DNA of 64,000 nucleotides from Pseudomonas sp. IPO3778 (GCF_013386825.1 NZ_JACARC010000068.1:18261-82260); one strand, 5' to 3'; shown: positions 17,408 to 27,257, numbered from the stretch's first letter. Notes: generated by a model from the letters alone, not told the origin. Translations and numbers: made by a program.

Positions 17408-17428
17408 GAATCGTCTGAAAGTTATGTA

Positions 17429-17466
17429 GGCCAATTCTGAATAATTGTTCGGAATTGGCCTTTTTT
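17429..17466 (+). terminator. Intrinsic terminator of the DUF945 gene
   Basis: GGCCAATTC pairs with GAATTGGCC across a loop and is followed by six T residues, 22 bases after the stop codon. Confidence 0.9.
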
Positions 17467-17477
17467 GTGCCCCTCTC

Positions 17478-17581
17478 AAGGATATTGCGCCCCAGGAAAG
17501 CTTGGCCGGGTCATTAGATGCCGGTCGCCTGGTGTGCCCTACAGGTGAATTTATCGCTACAGCTTTCCGTGGAAGGAAGCT
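17478..17581 (+). promoter_or_regulatory. pgaA leader with GGA-loop hairpin over the ribosome-binding site
   Basis: Bases 17561-17581 fold into a hairpin with a 7-base-pair stem (one T-G) and a loop that holds GTGGA (17569-17573). The Shine-Dalgarno AAGGAAG sits in the 3' arm, and ATG follows at 17588. Further GGA motifs lie at 17478-17482 and 17493-17497. GGAAAGCT at 17495-17502 can pair instead with AGCTTTCC at 17561-17568, which would open the hairpin. The shape matches RsmA/CsrA target sites, and E. coli pgaA is a classic CsrA target. Confidence 0.5.
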
Positions 17582-17587
17582 GACGAT

Positions 17588-20041
17588 ATGTCGCGTAATG
17601 TTCATCCCTTTATTCGCCTGGCCCTGTGCAGCCAACTGCTGTGGCCCGTCGTGGCGTCGGCCGATGCAGCCTATGATTCGCTGATCAACCAGGCCCGCAG
17701 CGGCAACTATGGTCCGGCCCTCAACCTGTTGCGCCAATTGCCCGCCGAGCGCCAGACGCCGGGGCAGGTCAGCGATCACCTGCTGATTGCCAGTTGGGCG
17801 CGCCAGGACGCCGAAGTGCTGACGGTCTACGAGGCCCAAGGCCGCACTCGCACCCTCACTACCCAGGCACTGGCCACCGTCGCCCGCACTTACCGCAACC
17901 AACAGCGTTGGGCGCAGGCGATTGCCGTGTATCGCCAGGCGCTGCTGCGCGAGCCGAATAACCCCGACCTGCAACTGGGCCTGGCCTTGACCCAGGCAGA
18001 CGCCGGGCAGACAGCCGAAGCCGTGCAGCGGACCCGCGCCCTGGTGGCCGCCAAGCCCGACGACGCCGACCGCCGCATGGCCTTGGGTTACGCCCTGACC
18101 CGCGCAGGTTTTACCTATGACGCGCTGTTCGAATTCGACCAGGCGTTCATCCATGCTGGCAACAAACCTGAAGTCGCCCGCGAATACATCATCGCCCTGC
18201 AACGCGCACGCCTGCCGGAACCGGCCTTGCGCCTGGCCGCCCGGCGCCCGGGCCTGCTGGACCCGGTCACCCAACGCCGCCTCGAAGGCGACCTGGCCGC
18301 CGAGCGCGTGCGCCTGGCCGAGTTCGCCACCCGCAGTGAAAAAGAGCGCTACGTCATCGCCGACCGCGCCCTCAAGGATTACGACCAACTGCTCACCACC
18401 TGGATACCGGATACCAGCGCCCATGACGACGTGGTGCGCTGGCGCATCGACCGCCTGGGCGCGCTGAAAGCCCGGGCGCGCACCGCCGAGGTGGTGCGCG
18501 ATTACGAAGGGCTGAAGGGCGAAGGCGTGCAACTGCCGACCTACGCCCTGCGCTGGGTCGCTGCCGCCTACCTCGACCAGCGCCAGCCGGAAAAGGCCGC
18601 GCCCCTGTATCGCCAGGCCCTGGCGGCGAGCGACGCGGACGCGGGCGATCACGTCGAAGACAGCACCGCGCTGTTCTACGCCCTGCTGGAAAACGATCAA
18701 GTGGTGCAAGCCCGCGAAGTCGCCGACAACCTGGCGAGCACCCAGCAACCTCGGGTCGAACTCAAGGGCTTGCCCATCGGCAACCCCAACGACGCATGGA
18801 TGGACGCCCAACAATTAGCGGCCCAGGCCGGTACCTATGGCGCCGACTTGCCCGCCAGCGAAAAAGGCCTGGAAGCCCTGGTGCAACAGGCCCCCGGCAA
18901 TATCGGCCTGCGCCTGGCCCAGGCCGACATGTACCGTGCCCGCGACTGGCCTCGGCGCGCCGAAAACACCCTCAAGGAAACCGAAGCCCAGGCCCCGCGC
19001 GACATCGGCCTGGAGGTTTCTCAAGGCCACACTGCCCTGGATTTGCAGGAGTGGCGTCAGCTCGATGCCCTCACCGACGACGTGGTCGACCGCGCCCCGG
19101 ACAACCGCCAGGTGCAGCGCCTCAGCCGCCTGCGGGATGTGCACGACATGGCCGAATTGCGCGTCGAGGCCTACACCGGCAAAAGCAACGGCGGCGGCGA
19201 TAACGGCGCGGGCGCGGTGTCCGGCAGCCGCGACTTTGGCATCGAAACCTTGCTCTACAGCCCGCCTATCGATGAAGACTGGCGCGTGTTCGGCGGGGCC
19301 GGCTACGCCACCGCCGATTTTGAAGAAGGCACCGGCCAACACCGTTGGCAGCGCCTCGGGGTAGAGCGGCGCACCCGTGACATGACCCTCGAAGCCGAGG
19401 TCTCCAACCACTCCTACGGCTTTGGCGACAAGCAGGGCGCGCGGGTCGCGATTGCCCGGGACATCAATGACCAATGGCAGTACGGCGGCAGCCTCGACTA
19501 CCTCTCCGCCAACACCCCGTTGCGGGCGCTGAACGCCGACATCACCGCCAACGGCGGCAGCGGTTTTATCCGCTGGCGCGCCAACGAAAGCCGCGAATGG
19601 AAACTGGCCCTGAGCCCATCCCACTTCAGCGACGGCAACAACCGCCTCGAAGCACTGCTCACCGGTCGCCAGGGCGTGTACAGCTCGCCGGGGGTGCAAG
19701 TCGATCTGGGCCTGGAAGTCGGCACCAGCCGCAACACCAAGGAAGACACGCCGTATTTCAACCCGCGCTCGGACTTCAGCGTGCTGCCCACGGCCACCGT
19801 CAACCACGTGCTCTACCACCGCTACGAGACCCAGTGGAGCCAGCAGTTCCAGGTGGGGGCGGGCACCTACAGCCAGCGCGATTACGGCACCGGCGGCGTT
19901 GCATTGGTGGGCTACGGCCAGCGTTTTCGCTGGAACGACGTGCTCGAAACCGGCGCCAACCTCAGCTGGATCAGCCGACCTTATGACGGTGAGCGCGAAA
20001 GCGATCTGCGCCTGATCGTCGACCTCACCTACCGCTTCTAG
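17588..20041 (+). CDS. pgaA: PgaA, PNAG export porin with TPR domain
   Basis: An 817-residue outer-membrane protein that exports partially deacetylated poly-beta-1,6-N-acetylglucosamine. A signal peptide (to about residue 26, ending ASADA) is followed by a periplasmic superhelix of TPR repeats (about 30-500, for example RWAQAIAVYRQALLREPNNPDLQLGLALTQADAGQ). A C-terminal 16-strand barrel (about 520-817) ends in LTYRF, with the terminal aromatic residue needed for assembly. Length and order match E. coli PgaA. It is the first gene of a complete pgaABCD operon. Confidence 0.95.
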   Translation: MSRNVHPFIRLALCSQLLWPVVASADAAYDSLINQARSGNYGPALNLLRQLPAERQTPGQVSDHLLIASWARQDAEVLTVYEAQGRTRTLTTQALATVARTYRNQQRWAQAIAVYRQALLREPNNPDLQLGLALTQADAGQTAEAVQRTRALVAAKPDDADRRMALGYALTRAGFTYDALFEFDQAFIHAGNKPEVAREYIIALQRARLPEPALRLAARRPGLLDPVTQRRLEGDLAAERVRLAEFATRSEKERYVIADRALKDYDQLLTTWIPDTSAHDDVVRWRIDRLGALKARARTAEVVRDYEGLKGEGVQLPTYALRWVAAAYLDQRQPEKAAPLYRQALAASDADAGDHVEDSTALFYALLENDQVVQAREVADNLASTQQPRVELKGLPIGNPNDAWMDAQQLAAQAGTYGADLPASEKGLEALVQQAPGNIGLRLAQADMYRARDWPRRAENTLKETEAQAPRDIGLEVSQGHTALDLQEWRQLDALTDDVVDRAPDNRQVQRLSRLRDVHDMAELRVEAYTGKSNGGGDNGAGAVSGSRDFGIETLLYSPPIDEDWRVFGGAGYATADFEEGTGQHRWQRLGVERRTRDMTLEAEVSNHSYGFGDKQGARVAIARDINDQWQYGGSLDYLSANTPLRALNADITANGGSGFIRWRANESREWKLALSPSHFSDGNNRLEALLTGRQGVYSSPGVQVDLGLEVGTSRNTKEDTPYFNPRSDFSVLPTATVNHVLYHRYETQWSQQFQVGAGTYSQRDYGTGGVALVGYGQRFRWNDVLETGANLSWISRPYDGERESDLRLIVDLTYRF

Positions 20042-20053
20042 AAGAGTCCGATC

Positions 20054-22051
20054 ATGCCCGTTTTGTCCCGTTGCCTGTTGGCCCTGGGGTTAATGCTGAG
20101 CAGCGCTTGCGCCCAGCAACCCGCGCCCTTCACTCCACCCGCCGAGCGGCTCAAGCCTGCCAATGAAGCGCCGTGGCCGAAGAACCATTTTCTCGGTATC
20201 GCCTACCACGACATCGAGGATCGCGATCCCGATCAGGCAGTGGTGGCGGTGCGCACCGAACGCTTGATCGAGCAACTGGCGTGGTTGCGGGAGAACGGCT
20301 ACCAGCCGGTCACCGTTGACCAAATCCTGGCGGCCCGCAGCGGTGGCCCGCAGCTTCCGGCCAAGGCGATCATGCTCAGTTTCGATGATGGCTACGCGAG
20401 CTTCTATACCCGCGTGATGCCGATCCTGCGCAGCTATAACTGGCACGCGCTGTTGGCGCCGGTAGGTGCATGGGTGGACACGCCGCTGAACCAGCCGGTG
20501 GATTTCGCCGGCACGCCACGGCCGCGTTCAGACTTCCTGACCTGGCAGCAGGTGCGCGAAATTGCCCAGTCCGGCCTGGTGGAAATCGCCGCCCACACCG
20601 ACGCCAATCACAAGGGCGTGCTGGCCAACCCCCAGGGCAACCTGCAACCGGCCGCCACCACCCGGCGTTTTGATCCGAAGACCAACCGCTACGAAACCGA
20701 AGCCCAGTTCCAGGCGCGGATGCGCACCGACGTCACGGCGATCTCCAACAAGATCCGCGCCGTCACCGGCAAGGCCCCGCGTGTGTGGGTGTGGCCGTAC
20801 GGCGCCGCCGACGGTACCTCATTGGCCGTGGTGGGCGAGCAGGGTTACCAGATGGCCCTGACCCTGGAAGACGGTCTCGACAGCCTCGGCAACCTGATGA
20901 GCAGCCCGCGGTTCCTGGTGGCGTCTGACCCGGACGGCGAGCACTACGCCAACGCCATCGTCGCGACCCAGGCCGAAGCACCGCTGCGGGTACTGCATGT
21001 AGACCTGGACAACGTCTACGACCCGGACCCGGAACAGCAGGTGCGCAACCTCGACAAGTTGATCCAGCGTGTGGTCGACATGGGCGCCAGCACCGTGTTC
21101 CTGCAAGCCTTCGCCGACCCCAAGGGCGATGGCCTGGTGCATTCGCTGTACTTCCCCAACCGTCATCTGCCGGTGCGCGCCGACTTGTTCAATCGCGTCA
21201 CCTGGCAACTGCGTACCCGGGCCCATGTGAATGTGTTTGCCTGGATGCCGGTGCTCAGTTTCGCCCTGGATGCCAAGCTGCCCCGCGTCACCCGCTGGGA
21301 CCCGCAAACCGGCAAGGTCGCCATCGACCCGGACCAGTACCAGCGCCTGTCGCCGTTTGACCCGAAGGTGCGGCAGATCATTGGTGAGATCTACGAAGAC
21401 CTGGCCCGCACCAGTGCCATCGACGGTGTGCTGTTCCACGACGACGCGGTGCTGTCGGACTTTGAAGACGCCAGCCCATTGGCCCTCAAGGCCTATGCCG
21501 CCAACGGCCTGCCAGGCAGCATCGAAGCCCTGCGCGCCGACCCGGCAGTAATGCAGCGCTGGACCCGTTTCAAGAGCCGCTACCTCATCGACTTCACCCA
21601 CGAACTGACCGCCAAGGTCCGCACGCTGCGCGGCCCGCAAGTGCAGACCGCGCGCAATATCTTCGCCGAGCCGATGCTCAACCCGGGCAGCGAAGCCTGG
21701 TTCGCGCAGAACCTCGACGACTTCCTCACCAGCTACGACTGGACCGCGCCGATGGCCATGCCGTTGATGGAAGGCCAGGACCTCAAGGGCTCCAACGCCT
21801 GGCTGGAAAAACTCGTGGCCACCGTCAAGGCCCGCCCCGGCGCACTGCACCGCACCGTGTTCGAGTTGCAAGCCAAGGACTGGCGCACCCCGGCCGCCCC
21901 GGACCTTTCCGGCGCACAAATGGCCGAGTGGATGGGCGTGCTCAAGCGCCAGGGCGTGACCAGTTTTGGCTACTACCCCGACAACTTCCTGGAGAATTCG
22001 CCGGATCTGAAAATCGTGCGTCCGGCCCTTTCCAACCAGTGGAATCCTTGA
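20054..22051 (+). CDS. pgaB: PgaB, PNAG N-deacetylase lipoprotein
   Basis: A 665-residue periplasmic outer-membrane lipoprotein (lipobox SSAC, Cys19). The N-terminal NodB-like deacetylase domain shows LSFDDGYASFY with D111 and D112 and the metal-binding His181 and His186 in EIAAHTDANHKG, nearly the same spacing as D114/D115/H184/H189 in E. coli PgaB. The C-terminal part (about 310-665) is the glycoside-hydrolase-like domain that binds and can cleave PNAG (DGVLFHDDAVLSDFED). It lies 12 bases after pgaA. Confidence 0.95.
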   Translation: MPVLSRCLLALGLMLSSACAQQPAPFTPPAERLKPANEAPWPKNHFLGIAYHDIEDRDPDQAVVAVRTERLIEQLAWLRENGYQPVTVDQILAARSGGPQLPAKAIMLSFDDGYASFYTRVMPILRSYNWHALLAPVGAWVDTPLNQPVDFAGTPRPRSDFLTWQQVREIAQSGLVEIAAHTDANHKGVLANPQGNLQPAATTRRFDPKTNRYETEAQFQARMRTDVTAISNKIRAVTGKAPRVWVWPYGAADGTSLAVVGEQGYQMALTLEDGLDSLGNLMSSPRFLVASDPDGEHYANAIVATQAEAPLRVLHVDLDNVYDPDPEQQVRNLDKLIQRVVDMGASTVFLQAFADPKGDGLVHSLYFPNRHLPVRADLFNRVTWQLRTRAHVNVFAWMPVLSFALDAKLPRVTRWDPQTGKVAIDPDQYQRLSPFDPKVRQIIGEIYEDLARTSAIDGVLFHDDAVLSDFEDASPLALKAYAANGLPGSIEALRADPAVMQRWTRFKSRYLIDFTHELTAKVRTLRGPQVQTARNIFAEPMLNPGSEAWFAQNLDDFLTSYDWTAPMAMPLMEGQDLKGSNAWLEKLVATVKARPGALHRTVFELQAKDWRTPAAPDLSGAQMAEWMGVLKRQGVTSFGYYPDNFLENSPDLKIVRPALSNQWNP

Positions 22052-22054
22052 CTC

Positions 22055-23401
22055 ATGTTCGACAGAATCCTCGCGTTAATCGTCTTGTCGCTGGTGTTGG
22101 GTGTGCCCCTGGGGCTGATCTTTCTGGTCACCGGGCAGTTCCTGATGGACTTCGTGTTCTTCTATCCGCTGTTCATGTCCGGCCTGTGGATCGCCGGCGG
22201 CCTGTACTTCTGGCTGCACTGGGAGCGCCACTGGCCATGGGCTGACGATACCCCGGCGCCGGTATTGGCCGGTGAGCCGCTGATCTCGATCCTGATCCCT
22301 TGCTACAACGAAGGCGACAACGCCGCCGAGACCATCGGCGCCGCGTTGGCCCAGCAGTACCGCAACATCGAAGTGATCGCGATCAATGACGGCTCCAGCG
22401 ACAACACCGCCGCCGTGCTCGATGCATTGGCCCTGAAAGAACCGCGCCTGCGGGTGCTGCACCTGGCGCAGAACCAGGGCAAGGCCGTGGCCCTGCGCAT
22501 GGGCGCGGTGGCGGCGCGCAGTGAATACCTGGTGTGCATTGACGGCGATGCGTTGCTCTCACCGAACACCGCTGCTTATTTGGTGGCGCCGATGCTCGAC
22601 AACCCGCGCCTGGGTGCCGTCACCGGCAACCCACGGATCCGCACACGCTCGACCTTGATCGGCCGGGTGCAGGTGGGCGAGTTCTCGTCGATCATCGGTT
22701 TGATCAAGCGTACCCAGCGCGTGTTCGGGCGGATCTTCACCGTCTCCGGCGTGGTGGTGGCGTTCCGGCGGGCGGCCCTGGACCGGGTCGACTACTGGAG
22801 CACCGACATGATCACCGAAGACATCGACGTGAGCTGGAAGCTGCAACTGGACCACTGGAGCATCTTCTACGAGCCCCGCGCGCTGTGCTGGATCCTGATG
22901 CCGGAAACCCTCGGCGGCCTGTGGAAGCAGCGCCTGCGCTGGGCCCAGGGCGGCGCCGAAGTGCTGTTCAAGAACATTCGGGGCATCTGGCAATGGCGCC
23001 ATCGCTACCTGTGGCCGCTGCTGTTCGAGTACTGCCTGTCCACCGGCTGGGCCTTCACCTTTTTGCTCTCGGTGATCTTCTGGGCCGTGGGCAAAGTCGT
23101 GACGCTGCCCGCCGCCATCGCCGTCGACTCGCTGATGCCGCCGGCCTTTACCGGCCTGCTGCTGGCGGTGGTGTGCCTGGTGCAGTTCGCGGTGAGCATC
23201 ATGATCGACCGGCGCTATGAAAAGGGCCTGTGGAAAACCCTGTTCTGGACCGTCTGGTACCCGTTGGTGTTCTGGCTGGTGAGCCTGTTCACCACCCTGG
23301 TCAGCTTCCCCAAAGTGCTGTTCCGCCAGCACCAGAAACGCGCGCGCTGGGTCAGCCCGGATCGCGGTATCAAAGCCCCCACTACGGATGTGCAACCATG
23401 A
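22055..23401 (+). CDS. pgaC: PgaC, PNAG synthase glycosyltransferase (GT2)
   Basis: A 448-residue processive inner-membrane synthase polymerising UDP-GlcNAc. Two N-terminal helices precede the GT2 domain: PCYNEGDNAAET, NDGSSDNT, IDGDA with D163, TEDID with D256, and QRLRW with Q292, R295 and W296. All five match the essential residues of E. coli PgaC at the same numbers. Three or four C-terminal helices follow. Activity requires PgaD and, in E. coli, c-di-GMP. It starts three bases after pgaB. Confidence 0.96.
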   Translation: MFDRILALIVLSLVLGVPLGLIFLVTGQFLMDFVFFYPLFMSGLWIAGGLYFWLHWERHWPWADDTPAPVLAGEPLISILIPCYNEGDNAAETIGAALAQQYRNIEVIAINDGSSDNTAAVLDALALKEPRLRVLHLAQNQGKAVALRMGAVAARSEYLVCIDGDALLSPNTAAYLVAPMLDNPRLGAVTGNPRIRTRSTLIGRVQVGEFSSIIGLIKRTQRVFGRIFTVSGVVVAFRRAALDRVDYWSTDMITEDIDVSWKLQLDHWSIFYEPRALCWILMPETLGGLWKQRLRWAQGGAEVLFKNIRGIWQWRHRYLWPLLFEYCLSTGWAFTFLLSVIFWAVGKVVTLPAAIAVDSLMPPAFTGLLLAVVCLVQFAVSIMIDRRYEKGLWKTLFWTVWYPLVFWLVSLFTTLVSFPKVLFRQHQKRARWVSPDRGIKAPTTDVQP

Positions 23402-23880
23402 ACCTGATCCGAACCCAACAACGCCCGGTGATGTGGGCGATCGACGTATTCCTGACCCTGCTGGCCTGGGCCGGGCTGATCATCCTGCTGGTGCGCGGGC
23501 TGGTGCCGATGCTCGACAGCCACGGCGGCCCCCGGGTCGAAGCACCGATTTTTGCCGCGATGGAAACCTTGCAGATCTACCTGTGGATCGCCGTGTTCAA
23601 CGCGGTGGTGCTGATCAGTTGGGCACGTTACCAGCAGCGACGCGGCAAACGGTTTGCCCAGCGGCGCTCGGCGGCCAAGGCCTTGAGCGACCAACGTTTG
23701 AGCGACAGTTTCAGCCTGGGGGAAGGCGACCTGGAGCAACTGCGCCGCCCGGGCGTGCTGGTGATTCATAACGACCACGAAGGCGGGGTGCAGGAAGTGA
23801 CTGCGCACGTGTCGCGGCATGTCGAGCGACCGGGATTGAAGCTGGTGCCGGGGCAGGAGCGGGCCAAGGAGGTGGGTTAA
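23398..23880 (+). CDS. pgaD: PgaD, small c-di-GMP-linked partner of PgaC
   Basis: The ATG at 23398 overlaps the pgaC stop by four bases; the frame is open further upstream inside pgaC but that part is shadow. The 160-residue protein has two membrane helices (about 15-37 and 60-80) with a basic cytoplasmic tail, the PgaD layout. In E. coli PgaC and PgaD bind c-di-GMP together. The tail is longer than in E. coli. Confidence 0.9.
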   Translation: MNLIRTQQRPVMWAIDVFLTLLAWAGLIILLVRGLVPMLDSHGGPRVEAPIFAAMETLQIYLWIAVFNAVVLISWARYQQRRGKRFAQRRSAAKALSDQRLSDSFSLGEGDLEQLRRPGVLVIHNDHEGGVQEVTAHVSRHVERPGLKLVPGQERAKEVG

Positions 23881-24097
23881 CCTGAATGCCAAAAAAATGG
23901 GATTCAACTCACAAGATAGCCACGAACTGTTCTCATCTTTTGGCCACTACCCCGTCTTGAAAGGCCCGGTCCAGCGACTGGCGTTTCTCCGAACAAAGCA
24001 ACGTCACCACCTGGACCGACAACGGCGGCCCATGTAAATCCGATAGTCGCTCAAGTATCGACGGTCGCCGCCGATTCTCTGTTTCTCGATACATCTT

Positions 24098-24120
24098 CGC
24101 CGCCGGGGTCCATGGCGGCG
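24098..24120 (+). promoter_or_regulatory. Leader hairpin before the autotransporter gene
   Basis: CGCCGCC pairs with GGCGGCG around a 9-base loop, 25 bases before the ATG at 24146. The rest of the 265-base gap from 23881 shows no clear promoter or terminator. Confidence 0.35.
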
Positions 24121-24145
24121 ATGTCGTTCGTCTACGGAGTTTCAA

Positions 24146-26704
24146 ATGAAAGGCAAGGGAATTCAGCAAACCGTGTTGGCCATGATGGTCGGTGCGGTGG
24201 CTACGCAAGTGAGTGCGGTTGATACGGATATCACGACAGGGCAGAACAGCTGGGCAGGTGAAAATCTCAGCCAGCCGTTGACGCTCACCGGCAGCCGCTC
24301 GGTGGTGGCGCAGAACCCGTTCACCTACGGTGTCACCTTCGGCGATACCAACATCCAGGGTTCGCTGGTGAACCGTGCCGATATTTCCATGAGTGGCAAT
24401 GCCCGTGCCGTTGGCGCGTTTGCCGTTGATGGTGCGTTCACCCCAGGTGGCATGCCGGTGGGCGGTACCATCACCGGCGATATCATTCAGGCCGGTACAC
24501 TCACAATGACAGGCCTGCCAGACGCCGAAGGGTTTGAAGTCGGCGGCACGACGGTGGGTGGCAGCATCATCAACTCGGGCAAGATCATCATTGATTCCAC
24601 TGGCCAGCCTTTCGGAGCAGGCGAGGGGATCTACATCAATGGCACCACCATCGGTGGCGACCTGTCCAACACCGGGCTGGTGGACGTCACCGGCGATGAA
24701 GGCACCGGCCTGATTCTGGATCGGCACAATAATTTGTCGGTGATCATCGGCGGCAAGCTGCTCAATTCCGGCACCATTCGGGTCTCCGGTGAAGAGGCCG
24801 TGGGCATGGACCTTGAAGCCCCTACCAGTGACCTGAGCATTGAAAACAGCGGGTTGATTTCCGCCAATGGCAACCATGCCACCGCCGTGCAGGTATACGA
24901 GGGCTCTATCGATTACCTGCTGAATACCGGCACGATTGAAGCCAAGGGCAGCGATGCCACGGCCTTCAATCTGCGCGGTGCGGACTTTACCGCCAACCTG
25001 CCTTCCGGCGCGCGGGGCCTCATCAACCGCGGCACCATCAGTGCAGGCGGTACGGCGATTCTGGTCACGCCCCAGGAGCAGCTTACGGCGTTTGAAATCA
25101 ACCAACAGGCCGGTGAAATTCGCAGCGAGTCCGGCACGGCCATTGACGGTGCGGGCCTGGCGAGCCTGAACTGGACGGGTGGCAAGATCACCGGCAACAT
25201 CCTGAACACCACCGCTGTGAACATCGCCGGCCAGGCCGATTTTGTCGGCAACCGCATCGCCAGCCCGGTGTCGATCAATGCCGGCTCGCTGAACCTGTCG
25301 GCCCCCGGCACTACCCTCGTGGGTGACCTGAACGTTGCGTCCGGCGCGGGCATCGACATGCGCTTGAGCAACGCCTACCTGCCTTCGGCGACTTATCTGA
25401 CGGTATCCGGTACAGCGAATTTCGCCCTGGGCTCCAGGCTGACCGTGAACGCCAAACCCGGAGATTTCAGCGCCCCTTCCGGCGGCACCGAATACACCCT
25501 GTTAAGTGCCAGCAGTCTGAAAAACCATGGCCTGACAGTTACCAGCAACTCGTCGTTGCTGGATGTGCTCGGCTACTCGGCCGATGCGCAGACAGTCAAG
25601 GCCGTTGTGGCGGTGAAAAGCGATCAGCAGGTGCAACAGGATTTGAGCAGCGCAGGTGCCAGCCGGTCGGCTATCACCGCGCTCAACGAGCTGAAAAATC
25701 ATGTGCTTGGGCAGTTGAGCCCGAACGATCCGCTGTTCAAGGCCTCGGCCGGGAGCGGGCAGGCATTGGCGCAACTGGCTGAACAGCTTAAACCTGATGT
25801 GAGCCGCGGCGCGCTGGATGTGGCGTTGTCGGGGCAGACCGTGATCAACGGCGCGATCTTCAACCGCCTCACCGGCCAGCGTGAAAACCGCGAAGCCGCT
25901 GGCGTGTGGGTGCAAGGCCTGAGCAGCAACATGGACCAGGACGGCCGTGACGGTGACAACGGCTACTCGGCCAACAGCAGCGGCGTGGCGGTGGGCGCGG
26001 ACGGTCGGTGGAGCGACACCACGACCCTCGGGGTGGCCTACAGCTACCTCAATTCCACTATCCATTCCGACCTGGGCAACAAGACTGAAGTGCAAGGCAA
26101 CGCGCTGTCGCTGTACGGCAACTGGTCGCTGCAGAACTGGTTTGTCGATGGCAGCCTGAGCTACGGCCATAACGACAACGACAGCAAACGCCATGTGGCG
26201 GGCACCACCGCCAAGGGCAGTTACGGCAGCGATGTGTTGTCGGCAAGCGTGCTGGGTGGCTACACCTTCAGACTTTCGGATGCCGTATCGATTGAACCGC
26301 GGGTGGCGGCCCGTTACTCCAGCGTGCGTATGGACGGCTTCAACGAGAAGGGTTCTTCTGCGGCGTTGAGCACCGGTTCACAGCGTTATGAAGTGGGTGA
26401 ATTGGGCGCGGGCCTGCGCCTGGCGGGTAACCTGCCGCTCTCCACCGGCAGCCTGCAACCGGAGGCCACCTTGATGGCCTATCACGACCTGATGGGCGAC
26501 CGTGTGGCGCAGACCTCCAGCTTTGTGCTGGGCGGCTCGGCGTTCACCGTTACCGGTGCTTCCGTGGCGCGGGACAGCTACGAGGCCAGTGTGGGCCTGA
26601 ACTATCAGGTGTCGGCGCTGACCGTGGGTGCCAGCTACACCCGCCAGGCGCGCAGCGGGTTTGATGCCGATGGGGTCATGCTTAAGGCGCGGTATGCGTT
26701 TTAA
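24146..26704 (+). CDS. Autotransporter (type Va) outer-membrane protein
   Basis: An 852-residue protein. A signal peptide (about 1-25, ending TQVSA) precedes a passenger (about 26-560) made of short degenerate repeats of the type GDLSNTGLVDVTGDEGTG and LLNSGTIRVSGEEAVGMD, the pattern of a right-handed beta-helix. A linker leads into the autotransporter beta-domain (about 580-852; GVWVQGLSSNMDQDG, then strands, ending LKARYAF with terminal Phe). No protease or lipase motif is visible in the passenger, so an adhesin role is inferred. Its place behind pgaABCD suggests a biofilm context. Confidence 0.9.
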   Translation: MKGKGIQQTVLAMMVGAVATQVSAVDTDITTGQNSWAGENLSQPLTLTGSRSVVAQNPFTYGVTFGDTNIQGSLVNRADISMSGNARAVGAFAVDGAFTPGGMPVGGTITGDIIQAGTLTMTGLPDAEGFEVGGTTVGGSIINSGKIIIDSTGQPFGAGEGIYINGTTIGGDLSNTGLVDVTGDEGTGLILDRHNNLSVIIGGKLLNSGTIRVSGEEAVGMDLEAPTSDLSIENSGLISANGNHATAVQVYEGSIDYLLNTGTIEAKGSDATAFNLRGADFTANLPSGARGLINRGTISAGGTAILVTPQEQLTAFEINQQAGEIRSESGTAIDGAGLASLNWTGGKITGNILNTTAVNIAGQADFVGNRIASPVSINAGSLNLSAPGTTLVGDLNVASGAGIDMRLSNAYLPSATYLTVSGTANFALGSRLTVNAKPGDFSAPSGGTEYTLLSASSLKNHGLTVTSNSSLLDVLGYSADAQTVKAVVAVKSDQQVQQDLSSAGASRSAITALNELKNHVLGQLSPNDPLFKASAGSGQALAQLAEQLKPDVSRGALDVALSGQTVINGAIFNRLTGQRENREAAGVWVQGLSSNMDQDGRDGDNGYSANSSGVAVGADGRWSDTTTLGVAYSYLNSTIHSDLGNKTEVQGNALSLYGNWSLQNWFVDGSLSYGHNDNDSKRHVAGTTAKGSYGSDVLSASVLGGYTFRLSDAVSIEPRVAARYSSVRMDGFNEKGSSAALSTGSQRYEVGELGAGLRLAGNLPLSTGSLQPEATLMAYHDLMGDRVAQTSSFVLGGSAFTVTGASVARDSYEASVGLNYQVSALTVGASYTRQARSGFDADGVMLKARYAF

Positions 26705-26790
26705 ACCCTAACGTTGATAGAACAAATGGCGTCGGGCCACGGCTTTTGCAGGTGGCTCGACTTGCTGGTTATCTTAGGGAACATGAAATC

Positions 26791-27234
26791 ATGAGTATTG
26801 CGCAGCCAAGCCTTGCAAAAGCCGCCTACGCTCTGGCGAGCCCCGTCAAACGATTGGCCGGCTATGTCGTGGACCTGGCCGTCGTGTTTTTTATCCTGTT
26901 TTTAAAAGGCTTCCTGATGCATTTGCCCATGCGGTTCGGGTCGGCCTTGAGCCTGAACATTTTTCAGGGGGTCGAATACTTCCTGGCCTTGCTCGCCCTG
27001 GGTTACTTCCTGTTCTGCGATGCACTCCCCAAGGGTCAAAGCCTGGGCAAGCGTCTGTTCAACATGTCGGTGGTTGGCTTTCCCTACGGGCCATCCTGCA
27101 CCGTGCTTCAGTCCGCTTTGAGAAATGCGCCCAAGGGGCTTTTCAGCATCCTGGACGGGGTATTTGTGCTCTTTGGTTATCGTCGGCGCCTTGGCGACAT
27201 GCTGGCCAGAACCATCGTGATCAATTCGAAGTAA
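26791..27234 (+). CDS. RDD-family membrane protein
   Basis: The ATG at 26791 follows TAGGGA; the open frame reaches a TTG at 26746. The 147-residue protein begins with a cytoplasmic segment ending PVKRLAGYVVDL, the RDD motif variant (R, then D within the first helix). It has helices about 26-46, 60-80 and possibly 112-130, with the typical GQSLGKRLFNMSVV between. RDD proteins are small membrane proteins, some acting in ion transport; this one is not further assigned. Confidence 0.8.
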   Translation: MSIAQPSLAKAAYALASPVKRLAGYVVDLAVVFFILFLKGFLMHLPMRFGSALSLNIFQGVEYFLALLALGYFLFCDALPKGQSLGKRLFNMSVVGFPYGPSCTVLQSALRNAPKGLFSILDGVFVLFGYRRRLGDMLARTIVINSK

Positions 27235-27257
27235 TACGCGCGAGCAGGAGACAGGTC

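Noticed and set aside
15899..18814. Minus-strand open frame of 971 residues opposite the DUF945 and pgaA genes
   Set aside because: It is the complement of two well-supported genes. Long antisense frames arise from GC-rich third positions, and the product is His/Gly/Gln-rich without domains.
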